Shown here: positions 16,348-27,329 of the stretch, piece after piece
Layout: each line of letters begins with the position of its first letter
Position numbering within the stretch: the stretch's first letter is position 1
Source of the DNA: CAVPXC01 sp963709505
GTDB lineage: Bacteria > Chloroflexota > Anaerolineae > JAAEKA01
NCBI GenBank assembly: GCA_963709505.1
Contig: CAVPXC010000034.1
Location: 1-53,946 of the forward strand
Length of the DNA: 53,946 bases
Direction: 5' to 3'
Made by a program: the position numbers and the translations under genes
Notes under the pieces: model-generated
What the model saw: only the letters and a program-made list of their open reading frames with translations
Told to the model about the DNA's origin: nothing
The model's database searches: none

Positions 16348-18482
16348 ATGCAACCCCGAAAGCACCTGTTGGCAACGTGCAGCGTCTTGCTGATTGCAGC
16401 GCTGCTGGCCGCGTGTGCGGCCCCCGCCGCGGCGCCTGCACCACCCGTCGACACGCCTGAGCCGCCCGCCGACACACCCGAGCCACCCGCAGCCGAGTCC
16501 GATCCTGTTGCAGTCGTGCAAGCCTGGGCGGATGCCATGTACAGGGGCGATGTGGATGCAGCGCTGGACCTGTTTACCGACGACGGCAGTTATATGATCG
16601 GCGGCACAGCGTCAAGACCGCAGGAGATGCGTTGGCTCTTTGACTGGTACGCCAGTCTGGAAACGAAATGGGAAATCCTGGATTGCCAACCAAAAGATGC
16701 CTCAATTGCCTGCGACCTTGCTGTCCTCGACGGTTGTATTGCGGCATCTGGGTCCAAGGGACTGCCCATGAAGGCGACCTTTACCTTGCAGGATGGCAAG
16801 ATCAAGGAAGCCGTAGGCTCTGGCACCGGCCCCGAATGGAATGCCTATTGGGATTTCACCAGCACCAGTGGGTCCTGGATGCGAGTTTTCCGCCCCGAGG
16901 AGTATGCGAGATTTCAGGAAGGCACCGTTGAAGGCGGTAAGCTGATCATCAAGTTGTGCCGGGAGTACAAGAACGCGGTAAAGACTCAGGGACCGGCTAC
17001 CGCTGCTGCTGCACAGAGCCTGGTAAACGCGATCAACAGCGGCAATGCAGACGCGGCGCTGGCGTTGTTGACGGACGATGCCAAGTTCGGGATGTTGAAC
17101 GACAAGGCTGCAGGCGTGGAGGAGTTGCGTTCGATGTTCGACTGGCTGGCCAGCAGGGAGACACAGTTCCAGATCAGCGACTGTGAGTGGAAAGGCATTA
17201 GCACCCAGTGTGCCATGACTGTCGTCGATGGCTGCGTTACAGCCTTCGGCGCCCCTGACGGCCTGCCAGGTAAGATGACGTTCAGCTCTCTTGAGGATGG
17301 CACACTTCGAAATGTTTCTGGCGTACTGGCAGGCGCCGAGCGAAAGAGTTACGATGAATGGATTGAGGCCGAAAGCGCTTGGGCCAGCACGAATCGCGCC
17401 GAGGAGTTCGCCCAGGCCGAGGGCTACAGCCAGGCGGCTGGGGCGATGGCGGTCAAGCTGTGTCAGGAGTACGCGGCCGCTGTGCTGACGGCGACGCCGC
17501 TGCCAGCAAGGTCCGAAGCAGCAGGTGCGCAGCCCGCCCCTGCAACTGCCGAGCCACTTCCTGTCATCTGGGACGATGATGGAAGCATCGACGGAGTCAC
17601 GGCGCTACTCTATCTTCTCCAGAATCGATCTTTCGAAGTCAAAGCGGCAACCATCTCGCCGGGATCGCCCATCCCGGTATCTTTGCCCCCAATCTGGCAC
17701 GGTTCTTCGCCCTGCTGGGAGTGGAGGACATTCCCATTGCTGCCGGCCCGGAACAGCCGTTGGCGGGTGACAACGCGTTTCCCGATGACTGGCGCATGGC
17801 CAGCGACAAGTTCTGGGACCTGGAGCTTCCCGATGCCGTTGAAACCGTCGACGAAAGAACGGCCGCACAGCTCATAGTCGACGTGGTCAAGAGCTCCAAC
17901 GAGCCTGTCACCATATTCGTCAGCGGACCCCTGACCAATCTCGCAGAAGCCTTGCGGATGGATCCGGGTATCAAGGAAGGCATTCGGTCTGTTGAGGTGA
18001 TGGGCGGCGCCGTCAAAGCTCCTGGGAACGTCGAACTTCCTGGCGTAGGTTTGCTGCCGTCTGAATGGAACCTCTACATCGATCCGGTCTCGGCCAGCGA
18101 GGTGTTTGCCAGCGGAGTGCCAATTCGCCTGACACCGTTGGATGCTACTGACCGGGTTCAGTGGAGAAAGTCCGACGCGGCGGCGTGGGAATCTTCGACT
18201 GCCGCCGCAAGCTCCGTGGCAGCCCAGTTGCTCAGGCGCACCTTGAACGATTGGTCGTCTTCCTCGGTCCTGATTTGGGACTTGGTAGCCGCTCTGAATG
18301 CTTCCAATCGTGATCTTTGTGATTGGCAAGACCTCCACCTGGAGATTGCGGTCGATGAAACCACAAACGAGGGTCAAACGGTCGTAGTTGATGATCAAGC
18401 CGCCAATGTGAGCGTCTGTCTATCTCCTGACGCCAGTGGTTACAAGGACGCAGCACAGAAGGTATTTGGCGAAGCACCATAG
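16348..18482 (+). CDS. Lipoprotein: two NTF2-like domains plus nucleoside hydrolase
   Basis: About 711 residues with one frame break. The signal peptide ends in the lipobox LLAAC (Cys23), followed by a Pro/Thr/Glu linker to about 50. Two SnoaL/NTF2-like repeats follow (about 52-190 and 220-350), each with DAALDLFTDD or DAALALLTDDAKF and a Cys pair. After a second linker comes an inosine-uridine nucleoside hydrolase-like domain: PVIWDDDGSIDGVTALLYLL, which keeps three of the usual four metal-binding Asp, then EPVTIFVSGPLTNLAEAL and VEVMGGAV. One G seems to be missing near 17662; the corrected frame reads TISPGIAHPGIFAPNLARFF. The protein should sit outside the cell. Substrates are unknown. Confidence 0.82.
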
Positions 18483-18538
18483 AAGCATCCCGTTGTCGAT
18501 TGCGGAATTGACCAGTTGGAAACCTGAGGAGGAATATC

Positions 18539-21500
18539 ATGAAACCAAACAAGCATCTGCGGACGACGTTCAGCGTTCTGCTAATCGCCGCGCTGTTGGT
18601 GGCCTGCGCCAGCCCGGCCGCCGCACCGACGGCGACGCTGGTGCCGCCCCCAGCCACTCCCATCCCGCCGGCACCGACACCCATTCCGCCCACGCCAGAG
18701 CCGGCGCCTGTGGCCGACGGAACCAGAAGCCGCTGCGATGGTCGAGCCCCACGGGCTGCGCCACGATGCTCCAGAGTATGCCATCGATGGCTCCTATGCC
18801 GTCGGAGTTCGCTACTTCACCATACCGGCCAAGACAGAGAACGACCGCGATCTCACGGTCAGCTTGTGGTATCCAGCCCAGAAATCCATTGGTGCGCCTG
18901 CCGGGATGGTCTACGAGCAGCAGTTTGCACCGGGCGAGATTCCAACGTTCTCGGTCTTCGGTGATGCCCAACTGGATGCATCTCCCGACTTTAGCCGGCG
19001 CTCCCTACCCGATGGTGGTCTACAGCCACGCCCATTGGTCTTTCGGTCAGGAGACTCCTTACTTTGCCGAGCATTTGGCCTCGCGTGGGTTTGTGGTCGT
19101 TTCCACTGACCATGAGGATAACTGGAGCACGGCATTTGGCCCCATTGCGCCGCAGGCATATTTTCGGCGACCGCAGGAGATCACACGCCAGATCGATTAT
19201 GCCGAGCATCTCTCCGCAGATAACGGATTACTGCCAGGCTTCATTAGCACGAACCAGGTCGGTGTTGCGGGTTGGTCCCAGGGGGCCATGACTGCCCTTG
19301 CTGTGGCCGGTGCGCGTTTGAACCTGGCCAATGCGGCCGCCTGGTGTCAGGAAAATCCGGACACTGCTGAACTTAACACGACAGCGTGCCCGGACCTGGT
19401 CGGCCGCGAAGCGGAGCTTGCCGCCTTCGCAGGTCTTGACGAGACGCCTGCAGGGCTTTGGCCGGACTGGAGTGACGAGCGTGTTGGCGCCGTCGTAGCC
19501 ATGGCGCCATCCACCATCCCCTTCGGCAAACGAGGGCATGCAGTCTGTGAATATGCCGGTCATGTTTCTGATAGGATCCGGTGAGACATCCGTCGACGGA
19601 GGCTTTGAGATGGCTAGCCCCTACGAAAGTGTTGTCTCCAAAAACAAGGCCAAGGTGGTCTTTGACTACGCCGAGCATCTGCTCTTCATCGGCAGTTGTG
19701 CTAGTTCGCCTAGCATCGTCGCATTGGGCTTTCCGATGTTCTGCACCGATCCGGTCTGGGACATGGACCGCGCCCACGACCTGATCAACCACTTCGTGAC
19801 GGCTTTCCTGCTGACCGAGCTAAAAGGCGACGCCGAGGCAGCGAAGGCGCTGGCGCCGGAGAACGTCGCGTTCCCGGGCATCAAGTACGAGGCGGCGGGC
19901 TATGGTGCGGCTGCAGCCAAACCAGCAACGACACCGGAGGTCTTTGTCCAAGGCGCGCCAGTTCGTCTGCCCGTCGGCCTGGCCGTGGGCCCCGACGACA
20001 ACCTGTATGTGGGCAGCCAGTGGGTTCGTTCCCTGCCGGTGCTGAATCCCGAGACGGGCGAGATCATCAAGAGCTTTGGCCCCGAAGAGGGCGTGGACAT
20101 CCCTGCTGACCTGGCTTTTGGCCCTGATGGTTCACTGTACGCCTCAATGTATCCCGGCTTCGAAGGGGACAGCGTCATGCGCATGGCGCCTGATGGCACT
20201 GTCACATCCATGGCGCTGCCGCCGATCATCTGGCCAGTCATGACCACCAAAGACGGGCGGCTCTTTGCGGCCTTACTTCTCGAAAACGACATGATTGTCG
20301 AACTCGACCCTGAGTTCAAGGCGCCGCAGCGCCAGGTCGTGAGCGATGGCAACTTCATCCATATGCGCGAGGGTCTGGATGGCATGATCTACGCGATCAG
20401 ATGGTTCGACGGCGAGATCGTGCGCTTCGACCCGGATGCACCGGACAAGGTGGAGACAGTAGCCACGGGCCTTACGTTGCCCTTCAATCTGGCGTTTGAT
20501 TCGAAAGGGCAACTGGTACATCATCACGGGCATCGACGACTCCACCGACGCCGTGGCGCGCCTTGACCTTGCGACGGGCAAACCTGAAATCCTGGCCACG
20601 ATGCACCACCTGCTGTATGGTCTTGCCATCGATAGTAAGGATCGCATCTTCGTCTCAAGCGTAGATGACGGTACGATCTTTGAAGTGCTGCCGGAGGGCG
20701 ACATCCGGATCGTGAGCCCGGGCGGCATGATCCTGCCGAGTGACGTCGAGGTGATCGAGCGACCGGACGGGGAGTTGCTCTTCCTGGCCGATTGGGGCGC
20801 CTGGCGAGAGTACGACACCGCCACCGGGGAACTGCGGAGCACTCGCCACGGAACCTGGTGGCCGGGGACTCTGACGAATCCCGACACCATAGCTCCCTTT
20901 GGCGACTATCTCTTGCTGGCATCCAGCGAAAACAAACAGATTCAAATCTGGGATCCTGTGCAGCAAAAGGAAGTCCTGCTGATCGATCATCCTGGCGTAG
21001 ACAACGCAGTCGGGTTCGACGATGCAATCGTGGCAACCAGCCACGAGACCAAGGACGTTGTGCGTATCGACCCGGAAAGACCCCGATCAGCGCAGCGGTG
21101 TTTGCTGGCAGGTTTGGAATATCCGCTCGGCCTGGCGAGTGGACGCCGGCAATCTCTATGTAGGTGACTTTCTCGCCGGGCAGATTTTTCAAGTCGCAGG
21201 CGATGGTGGCACGCTTGATCCGCCCAAACTCGTTGCTGAGGGGCTGCAAGGGCCCGAGGGGCTGGCTTTGACAGGCGATGGCCGGCTGTTGGTTGTCGAA
21301 TTGGGGGCGGATCGACTGTCCCTGGTCGATCTGTCCAGCGGCGAGGTCACTCCGCTGGCGACGGACCTCGGCATCATGCGCGACGTCCCGCGTTCCAGGC
21401 CGCTCCATTACTTCTTCAACGGCGTAGACGTCAGCCCGTCAGGGATGGTCTACGTGACCGCTGACGATGCGAACGCGATCTATCGCATACCGCTGCCTAA

Positions 21501-22624
21501 ACCAACAAGCAAACTGGACGACGCCACCGTGGCAAAGATCGAGGCGCTGGTAGAACAGATAATGCAGAAATACTCGATTCCCGGCTTGGCTCTCGGCATT
21601 GTCAAGGATGGACATCCGATCTATGCCAAGGGCTTTGGCGTGGCCGAAGTGGGGAGTGACAGACCTGTTACAAGTCGATCGATCTTCCACACGGCTTCGG
21701 TCAACAAGACGGTTGTGGCAACCGCCATCATGCAACTGGTAGAAGCAGGCAAGATCGACCTGGATAGCCTGATGACAGATTATTTACCGTACTTCTCGAT
21801 GGCGGATAGACGTTACGCGAACATGACCGTACGCCAAGTGCTGTCCCACCGAGCCGGTATCCCCAACGTGGACAATGCGACACTAGAAGCCGAGTTTCGA
21901 GCGCCTCGCTATGATGACGCAGCGCTGGAGGAGTACGTACGCAACTTGAGTGACACCTCTCTCCTTTTTGCGCCGGGCGAAGACTTCTCCTACAGCTACC
22001 CCGGCTTCGATGTGCTGGGCGATGTGATCGCCAAAGCGTCCGGCGAAAGCTTCGAAGAATACGTTCAGGACAACATTTTCTCGCCACTGGCGATGGGAGA
22101 TACAACTGCCTCTTCTGGATGAAGTCGCCCCGGAGACACTTGTCAGTCCCCATGTATACAATGAGGACGGGCGTGTTGTGAAGAACGACTACTACCCGTA
22201 TACCCGGATCCATGGGCCATGCAACAACCTCTATACCAGCGTGGACGATCTGGGTCGCCTCGCCCTGGCCCACCTGAACCACGGCGAGCTGGATGGCACG
22301 CGGATTCTCCCTGCTGCGGCCTACGACGAGATGTGGACACCGTATTCCGAAACAGGCTGGGCTGAGGCGCTTGGTCCGATATGGACCAGCTATGGGTTAG
22401 GTTGGTTCATGGGAGAGGAGGGCGGACATGCCGTCTACAATCATATGGGCGGCGACGATGGCTTTCAGGCCCACATCCTGTTGGTTCCCGACGAAAGGCT
22501 CGGTATCGTCAGCATGGTCAACCTCCTCGACCTTGAAGAGATGCAGTTCCACGCCTATAACATAACAGATGCGGTGATGAAAATACTGTTGGGTATCGAA
22601 AAGCCGCCGGGAAGTACGGAATAA
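18539..22624 (+). CDS. Lipoprotein: PAF-AH-like hydrolase, beta-propeller, beta-lactamase
   Basis: About 1,360 residues once six frame breaks are joined (near 18717, 18990, 19535, 20509, 21138 and 22112). The lipobox is LLVAC (Cys23), with a Pro-rich linker. Domain 1 is a PAF-acetylhydrolase/dienelactone hydrolase-like alpha/beta fold: YPMVVYSHAHWSFGQETPYF, nucleophile GVAGWSQGAM and the tail AEAAKALAPENVAFPGIKYE. Domain 2 is an SMP-30/NHL-type propeller (RLPVGLAVGPDDNLYVGSQW and similar blades). Domain 3 is a serine beta-lactamase/esterase: IPGLALGIVKDG, SVNK (the S-x-x-K), YSY in place of Y-x-N, and HMGG. Domain 3 is paralogous to domains in the genes at 22796 and 28644. Each break removes or adds one base, mostly in short runs of G or T. 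Confidence 0.8.
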
Positions 22625-22795
22625 CCGAGGATCGAGTCCAAGTCGGATTGCCTCCCACAAAACAGGCAAGGAGGCGGCGCTTCCACTCTGGGCCAGTCTC
22701 CAGATCGCCCGAGATTCGCTGTTAGTCACGAAGAGGGTGGACTGGCACCCTTTCGGGACAATCGCATACAAGATCGTATTCAGGGAGTGCAAACC

Positions 22796-24903
22796 ATGTT
22801 GCGTCTCAATCGCAGCTTTTCCCTTTCCGGTGCTGGCTGCGCTGCTGGTCGCTTGCGCCGGCCCGGCCGCGGCGCCGACGGCGACGCCGGTGCCGCCCAC
22901 CGCCGCACCGACGCTCGTTCCACCGACGGCGACCCTTGCACCAACTGTCGTCGTGGTTCCCACGGCAACCGTTCAGGCGCTAACTGCAACGCCGGCATCG
23001 CCAAGTTCGGAGGAACAAGCGCCTGATGTCCTCTCCGGCTTCGTGGAAAACGATGGCGTTAAGATTCACTACGAGGTCGAGGGAGAGGGTCCGCCCTTGG
23101 TCCTGGTGCATTGGTTTACCGGCAGCCTCGAAGATTGGCGGGTTTTCGGCTACGTCGATGCACTCAAAGAGAACTACCGCCTCATCCTGATCGATGCCCG
23201 CGGCCATGGCAAGAGCGATAAACCCCACGATCCGGCTGCCTATGTCCTGGAAAAACAGGCCGCCGACATCGTCGCTGTGCTCGACGAGCTGGGCGTTGAC
23301 AAGGCGCATTTCTTTGGCTACTCCATGGGTGGCAGGCTGGGTTGGGCTCTTGCCAAATATGCTCCCGATCGTCTTTCGTCACTGATCATCGGTGGCGAAA
23401 CCCCTGAGGTTTTCGATCCCAGCGCCAATATTGCGCACGTTGGCGCGCAAACTCCTTCACAACACGGGCGTGAGGTAGCAAGTTTTTTGGCTTCCAACGG
23501 TTTTTCGGAGGCCGAAACCTATCCCCTTTATGCTGCCACTGATATTGAGGCCGTAATCGCCGACCTGCAATCCATCAGCACCGAAAACTTCGCCGCTGAT
23601 CTGCCCGGAATGACGATGCCCATTCTATTGTTGGCCGGCACGGGAGATGGTGACTATCGTGCATTGAAGGCTGCGACCAACAAGCTGCCCAATGCCAAAT
23701 TCGCAACGCTAGTAGGCGGCTACGACCACGTAACAGCTTTCCTTCAAACTGAGGTAGTCTTGGAGCCTGTCACGAAGTTCCTTGCCAAAGTAGAGAAAAT
23801 GGCGCTTGACGATGCCACGATCGCCAAGATTGAGGCCATCGTGCGAAAGGCAATGATCCAGTACCCAGTCCCTGGCATGACTATGTGTATCCTCAAGGAT
23901 GGTGCTGTCGTCTATAGCAAGGGCTTCGGAATGGCCGATACTGAAAGCAAACGGTCCATGACCCCGCGTTCGGTGTCCACCGAATATTCCATCTCCAAGT
24001 CGGTGACGGCTCTGGCCGTCTTGCAGTTGGTCGAGCAAGGCAAGATTGACCTCGATAAGCCGGTCACTGCCTATCTGCCCTACTTCACAATGGCCGACTC
24101 ACGCTACAAGGACATCACCGTACGCATGTTGCTCAACCACACGTCAGGTATGGTTGACTTCGCCCGGCGTCTGGGAAGACCCGTTGGACCCAACGATGAA
24201 TCCGCTCGAACAAGCCGTACGCAGCCTGGGCGATCAGCAATTGCTGTTCGCGCCGGGCGAAGGTTGGAACTACAGCGGCTGGGGGTACTCAGTTCTGGGT
24301 GACACCATCGCCAAGGTGACCGGTGAGCCGTTCGCGGACTACATGCAGCAGCACTGGCTGACCCCGCTAGGTATGGCGAATTCCACCTACTTACCGGACG
24401 AGGTTGATCCAAGCCTGCGCGTGACTGGGTACTATACCGCGAGCGGCAGCAGCATTGCGGCCGGGTCGGAATGCAATGATCCTCGCGACGCACCGGCTTG
24501 CACCTTATGGTCGAGCTGTGAAGACATGAGCAAGCTGGCACAACTCCTGCTGAACCAGGGTGTGTTGAACGGCACGCGCTTCCTGCAGCCTGAGACCATC
24601 GACGCCATGTGGACGGCGCATGCCGAAACGGATGCTCGCAATGCCCTCGGACCCTGGTATGGACCGCCCTTTGCTGAGTATGGCTTGGGGTGGCAAGTGG
24701 GTGAAAAGGACGGTCACCGGTTGGCCGGCCACGCGGGCGGTGGAACAGGCTATAACACCCAGCTTCAGTTTGCGCCCGACGATGGCCTGGCTGTCATAGC
24801 AATGGACAACTGGCTCAATGCGGAACCTGACTGGTACCCGGCATCCTTCGCTGCCATTGACGTCATGTATGAGCTGCTGGGCATCGAAGCCCCCGGTCAA
24901 TAA
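22796..24903 (+). CDS. Lipoprotein: alpha/beta hydrolase plus beta-lactamase
   Basis: About 702 residues with frame breaks near 22829 and 24168. The start MLRLNRSFSL is shared with the gene at 29809; the corrected signal reads LAALLVAC, lipid-anchored at Cys20, followed by a Pro/Thr linker. The first domain is an alpha/beta hydrolase: PPLVLVHWFTGSLEDWRVFG, LIDARGHGKSDKP, nucleophile FFGYSMGGRLGWAL, and a final GGYDHVTAF His. The second is a beta-lactamase-like domain: SISK, LLNHTSGM, YSG where Y-x-N is expected, and GHAGGGTGY. AGGGAG lies before ATG 22796. It is the last gene of operon 1; a strong terminator follows 70 bases later. Confidence 0.82.
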
Positions 24904-24971
24904 CACATATGCTAAACGCGCGCTGTGCCTGGTGCTCTCGAAGTGCCGGACGCTGCCATAACAAGGATATA

Positions 24972-25008
24972 CTGGCCGCTTGACTTCACGTCAAGCGACC
25001 AGTTTTTT
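24972..25008 (+). terminator. Rho-independent terminator of operon 1
   Basis: Stem CTGGCCGCTTGAC (24972-24984) pairs with GTCAAGCGACCAG (24990-25002) with one mismatch and is followed by six T. It separates operon 1 from the second SARP-type promoter at 25060. Confidence 0.9.
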
Positions 25009-25059
25009 GCGCATCAAGTATCTTGCGCAGCCACTGCCGGGCGATGAAGCCCTAGGCTC

Positions 25060-25102
25060 TTGACGGTTTCTTGACGGTTTGTTGACCCGGTTGTGCGATA
25101 AT
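25060..25102 (+). promoter_or_regulatory. SARP-type operator and promoter of operon 2
   Basis: Heptamers TTGACGG (25060-25066), TTGACGG (25071-25077) and TTGACCC (25082-25088) are 11 bases apart and end exactly 8 bases before GATAAT (25097-25102). The layout is identical to 15167-15209, including the TAGGCTC flank and the 8-base gap, while spacer bases differ. No canonical -35 is correctly placed. It drives the lipoprotein gene at 25222. Confidence 0.8.
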
Positions 25103-25221
25103 GGATTGGTTGGAGTGTGGGTATATGTCGTTTTTGCATTTACAGATCGGAGGCCACGCCTTGCCAAATGGGGAACCGGGCTAGTGCGCGACAGTCACTT
25201 AAGGACCCCAGGAGGATTACG

Positions 25222-27256
25222 ATGAAACCCAAGCAACATCTGGCGGCGACGTTTAGCCTCATGGTGATTGCCGCGTTACTGGTTGCCTGCGCCGGTCCGT
25301 CTGTGGCGCCGGCGACGACGCCAGTCCCACCGACGGCAACGTCTATGCCATCCACTGCCACGCCGACGCTCGTTCCACCGACGGCTACACCCACGTCAGG
25401 CGCAGCACCGCCAGCGCCTCCGTCGCCAGCTGTCATGGGCGAAGTAAAATTAGAGTTGGGCGAGATTACCAGCCAGGCGCTGGCCGGCAACCTGTTGGGC
25501 GACCCGACCACGCGCAAGTACTACGTCCTTTTGCCGCCGAGCTACGGCACCAGCGACAAACGGTATCCCGTGGTGTATGTCCTACACCGGTACACGAACG
25601 GCGCTGTTGATCTTGTAGCCGACATCACAAGTTCCTACAAAGAAGCACTGGCGGCGGGTGATGCGAAAGAGCTGATCTTCGTCTTTCCTGACGCAAGCAA
25701 CAAGCTCGGCGGAAGCTTCTATCTGAGTTCGCCGACTGTCGGCGACTACGAAACCTACATCTCTCAAGAGTTCGTGAAGCATATCGACGCCACCTATCGC
25801 ACTCTTCCCGACCGAACAGCCGCGGCATCACTGGCTGTTCGATGGGCGGCGATGGATCAATGTATCTGGCGCTGAAGTACCCGGACGTGTTCAGTGTCGC
25901 CGCCCCGGCTCGGGCAGATACGATTGGGCACACGACGGGGTCGGGGAAGCCGCGAAAGCGAACTTCAGCAGTCCGCCTGAGGATTTCTCAGACTTCCAGA
26001 GTATGCCCTTTCCGGTTGAGGTTTTCATGGCCGAGGCTGCCGGTGCCGCATCCAATCCTGACAAGCCACCGTTCTATCTGGACATGCCCGTCGAGATGGT
26101 GAATGGTGAACCTCAGATCGTGCCTGAGGTGTTGGATAAGATTGATGCGGTAGATTCCGTTCACGAGCTGGAGGACTATCTGACCCAACCGGAGCAATTG
26201 AGTGCGATCCTCATCTATCACAGCAAAAGCGACGACATGGTACCAGTTGAACTTGCTCAGAATTTCGACCAACTACTGACCGACCAAGGCGTGGAACACG
26301 AGTACCTCGAGGTGAACGGTTCGCACTGCTACTTTGGCTCTCAGGAGTACGTGCCCGTGGTAGAGTTCATGTCCGATCACCTGGTGGGCGAGGAGCCTAC
26401 AATGGCAGCTCAAACCCCTTCTCAAGTGGAAACCGGCTATGCCGAGGTAAACGGCACTCGACTCTACTACGAAATGGCCGGTGAAGGTGAGCCGATCGTG
26501 ATGATCCACGGCCTCGGCTGGGACACGCGTTCCTGGGACAACCAGTTCGCGGAATTCGCCAAGCAGTACAAGGTCATCCGCTACGACATGCGCGGCTTCG
26601 GGAAGTCGGACATGCCAACGGACAAGCCATACGCCCACGCCGACGACTTGAAAGCGCTGCTTGACTCCTTAGACGTCGACGCCGCGCACGTGTTCGGCCA
26701 TTCGTTCGGCGGCGAGATCGCCATCAACTTCGCCCTGGCCTATCCGGAGGCCACGCGTTCGCTCGTGTTGATCGAGCCGGACATTCAGGGTGCGCAAGGG
26801 CTGCCGGCGATGACACCGGAGGAGGAAGCGTCCTTTGCCGCAGTCTTTGCAGCTTTGGACAAAGGCGACCCTGCCGGCGCTGCGAAGGCAATCGTCGACA
26901 TCCACCCGCTTGTGGCCGTGTCAAAGGACGTGCCGGGTGTGCGCGAGCTGATCCTGCAGGTCTTCACGGACTATCAGTGGTTCCAGTTCCTGAACAAGGA
27001 CCCGGTCGTTCAGCCGAAGGCGCCGTCTGCCGAGCGGATCGGGGAAATCGCGGTGCCTACCCTGCTGGTGGTCGGCGATTCGACCATTGAGTTTTCGAAG
27101 ATCGAGGTAGACAGGCTGGCCAAGCAGCTACCCAACGCGCGCAAGGTGGTCTTCGAAAACAGCGACCACTTCGCGCACCTGCTCTATCCGGAGAAGTTCA
27201 ACGTCCTCGTGCTCGACTTCCTGGCGAAGGCATCCGAACAGAAACAACCGGATTGA
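25222..27256 (+). CDS. Lipoprotein: esterase plus second alpha/beta hydrolase
   Basis: About 677 residues with frame breaks near 25826 and 25917. The lipobox is LLVAC (Cys23), with a Ser/Thr/Pro linker to about 70. Domain 1 is a PF00756-type esterase: YYVLLPPSYGTSDKRYPVVY, LIFVFPDASN, and after correction RGITGCSMGGDGSMYLALKY. It ends with an acid/His pair in ILIYHSKSDDMVPV and VNGSHCYFG. Domain 2 is an alpha/beta hydrolase: GEPIVMIHGLGWDTRSWDNQ, nucleophile VFGHSFGGEIAINFALAYPE, acid in LLVVGDSTIE, and FENSDHFAHLLYPE. AGGAGG precedes ATG 25222. First gene of operon 2; its leader sequence is repeated before the next gene (27300-27330). Confidence 0.82.
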
Positions 27257-27329
27257 TCTCCTTTCCCGAAAGGGCGAACCAGCCCTGGCGGGTGCGAGTC
27301 AGTTACTTAGAGACCCCAGGAGGAATATC

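Noticed and set aside
18911..19563. Several minus-strand frames in the hydrolase region
   Set aside because: All are short shadows of the plus-strand lipoprotein domains.
20524..21408. 294-residue minus-strand frame opposite the propeller domain
   Set aside because: No recognisable domain, biased composition, and the plus strand shows clear conserved propeller blades in joined frames.
17600..22120. Programmed frameshifting in the lipoprotein genes
   Set aside because: Breaks occur at many different sites without a common slippery motif and in unrelated genes nearby, so base-call or assembly indels explain them better.
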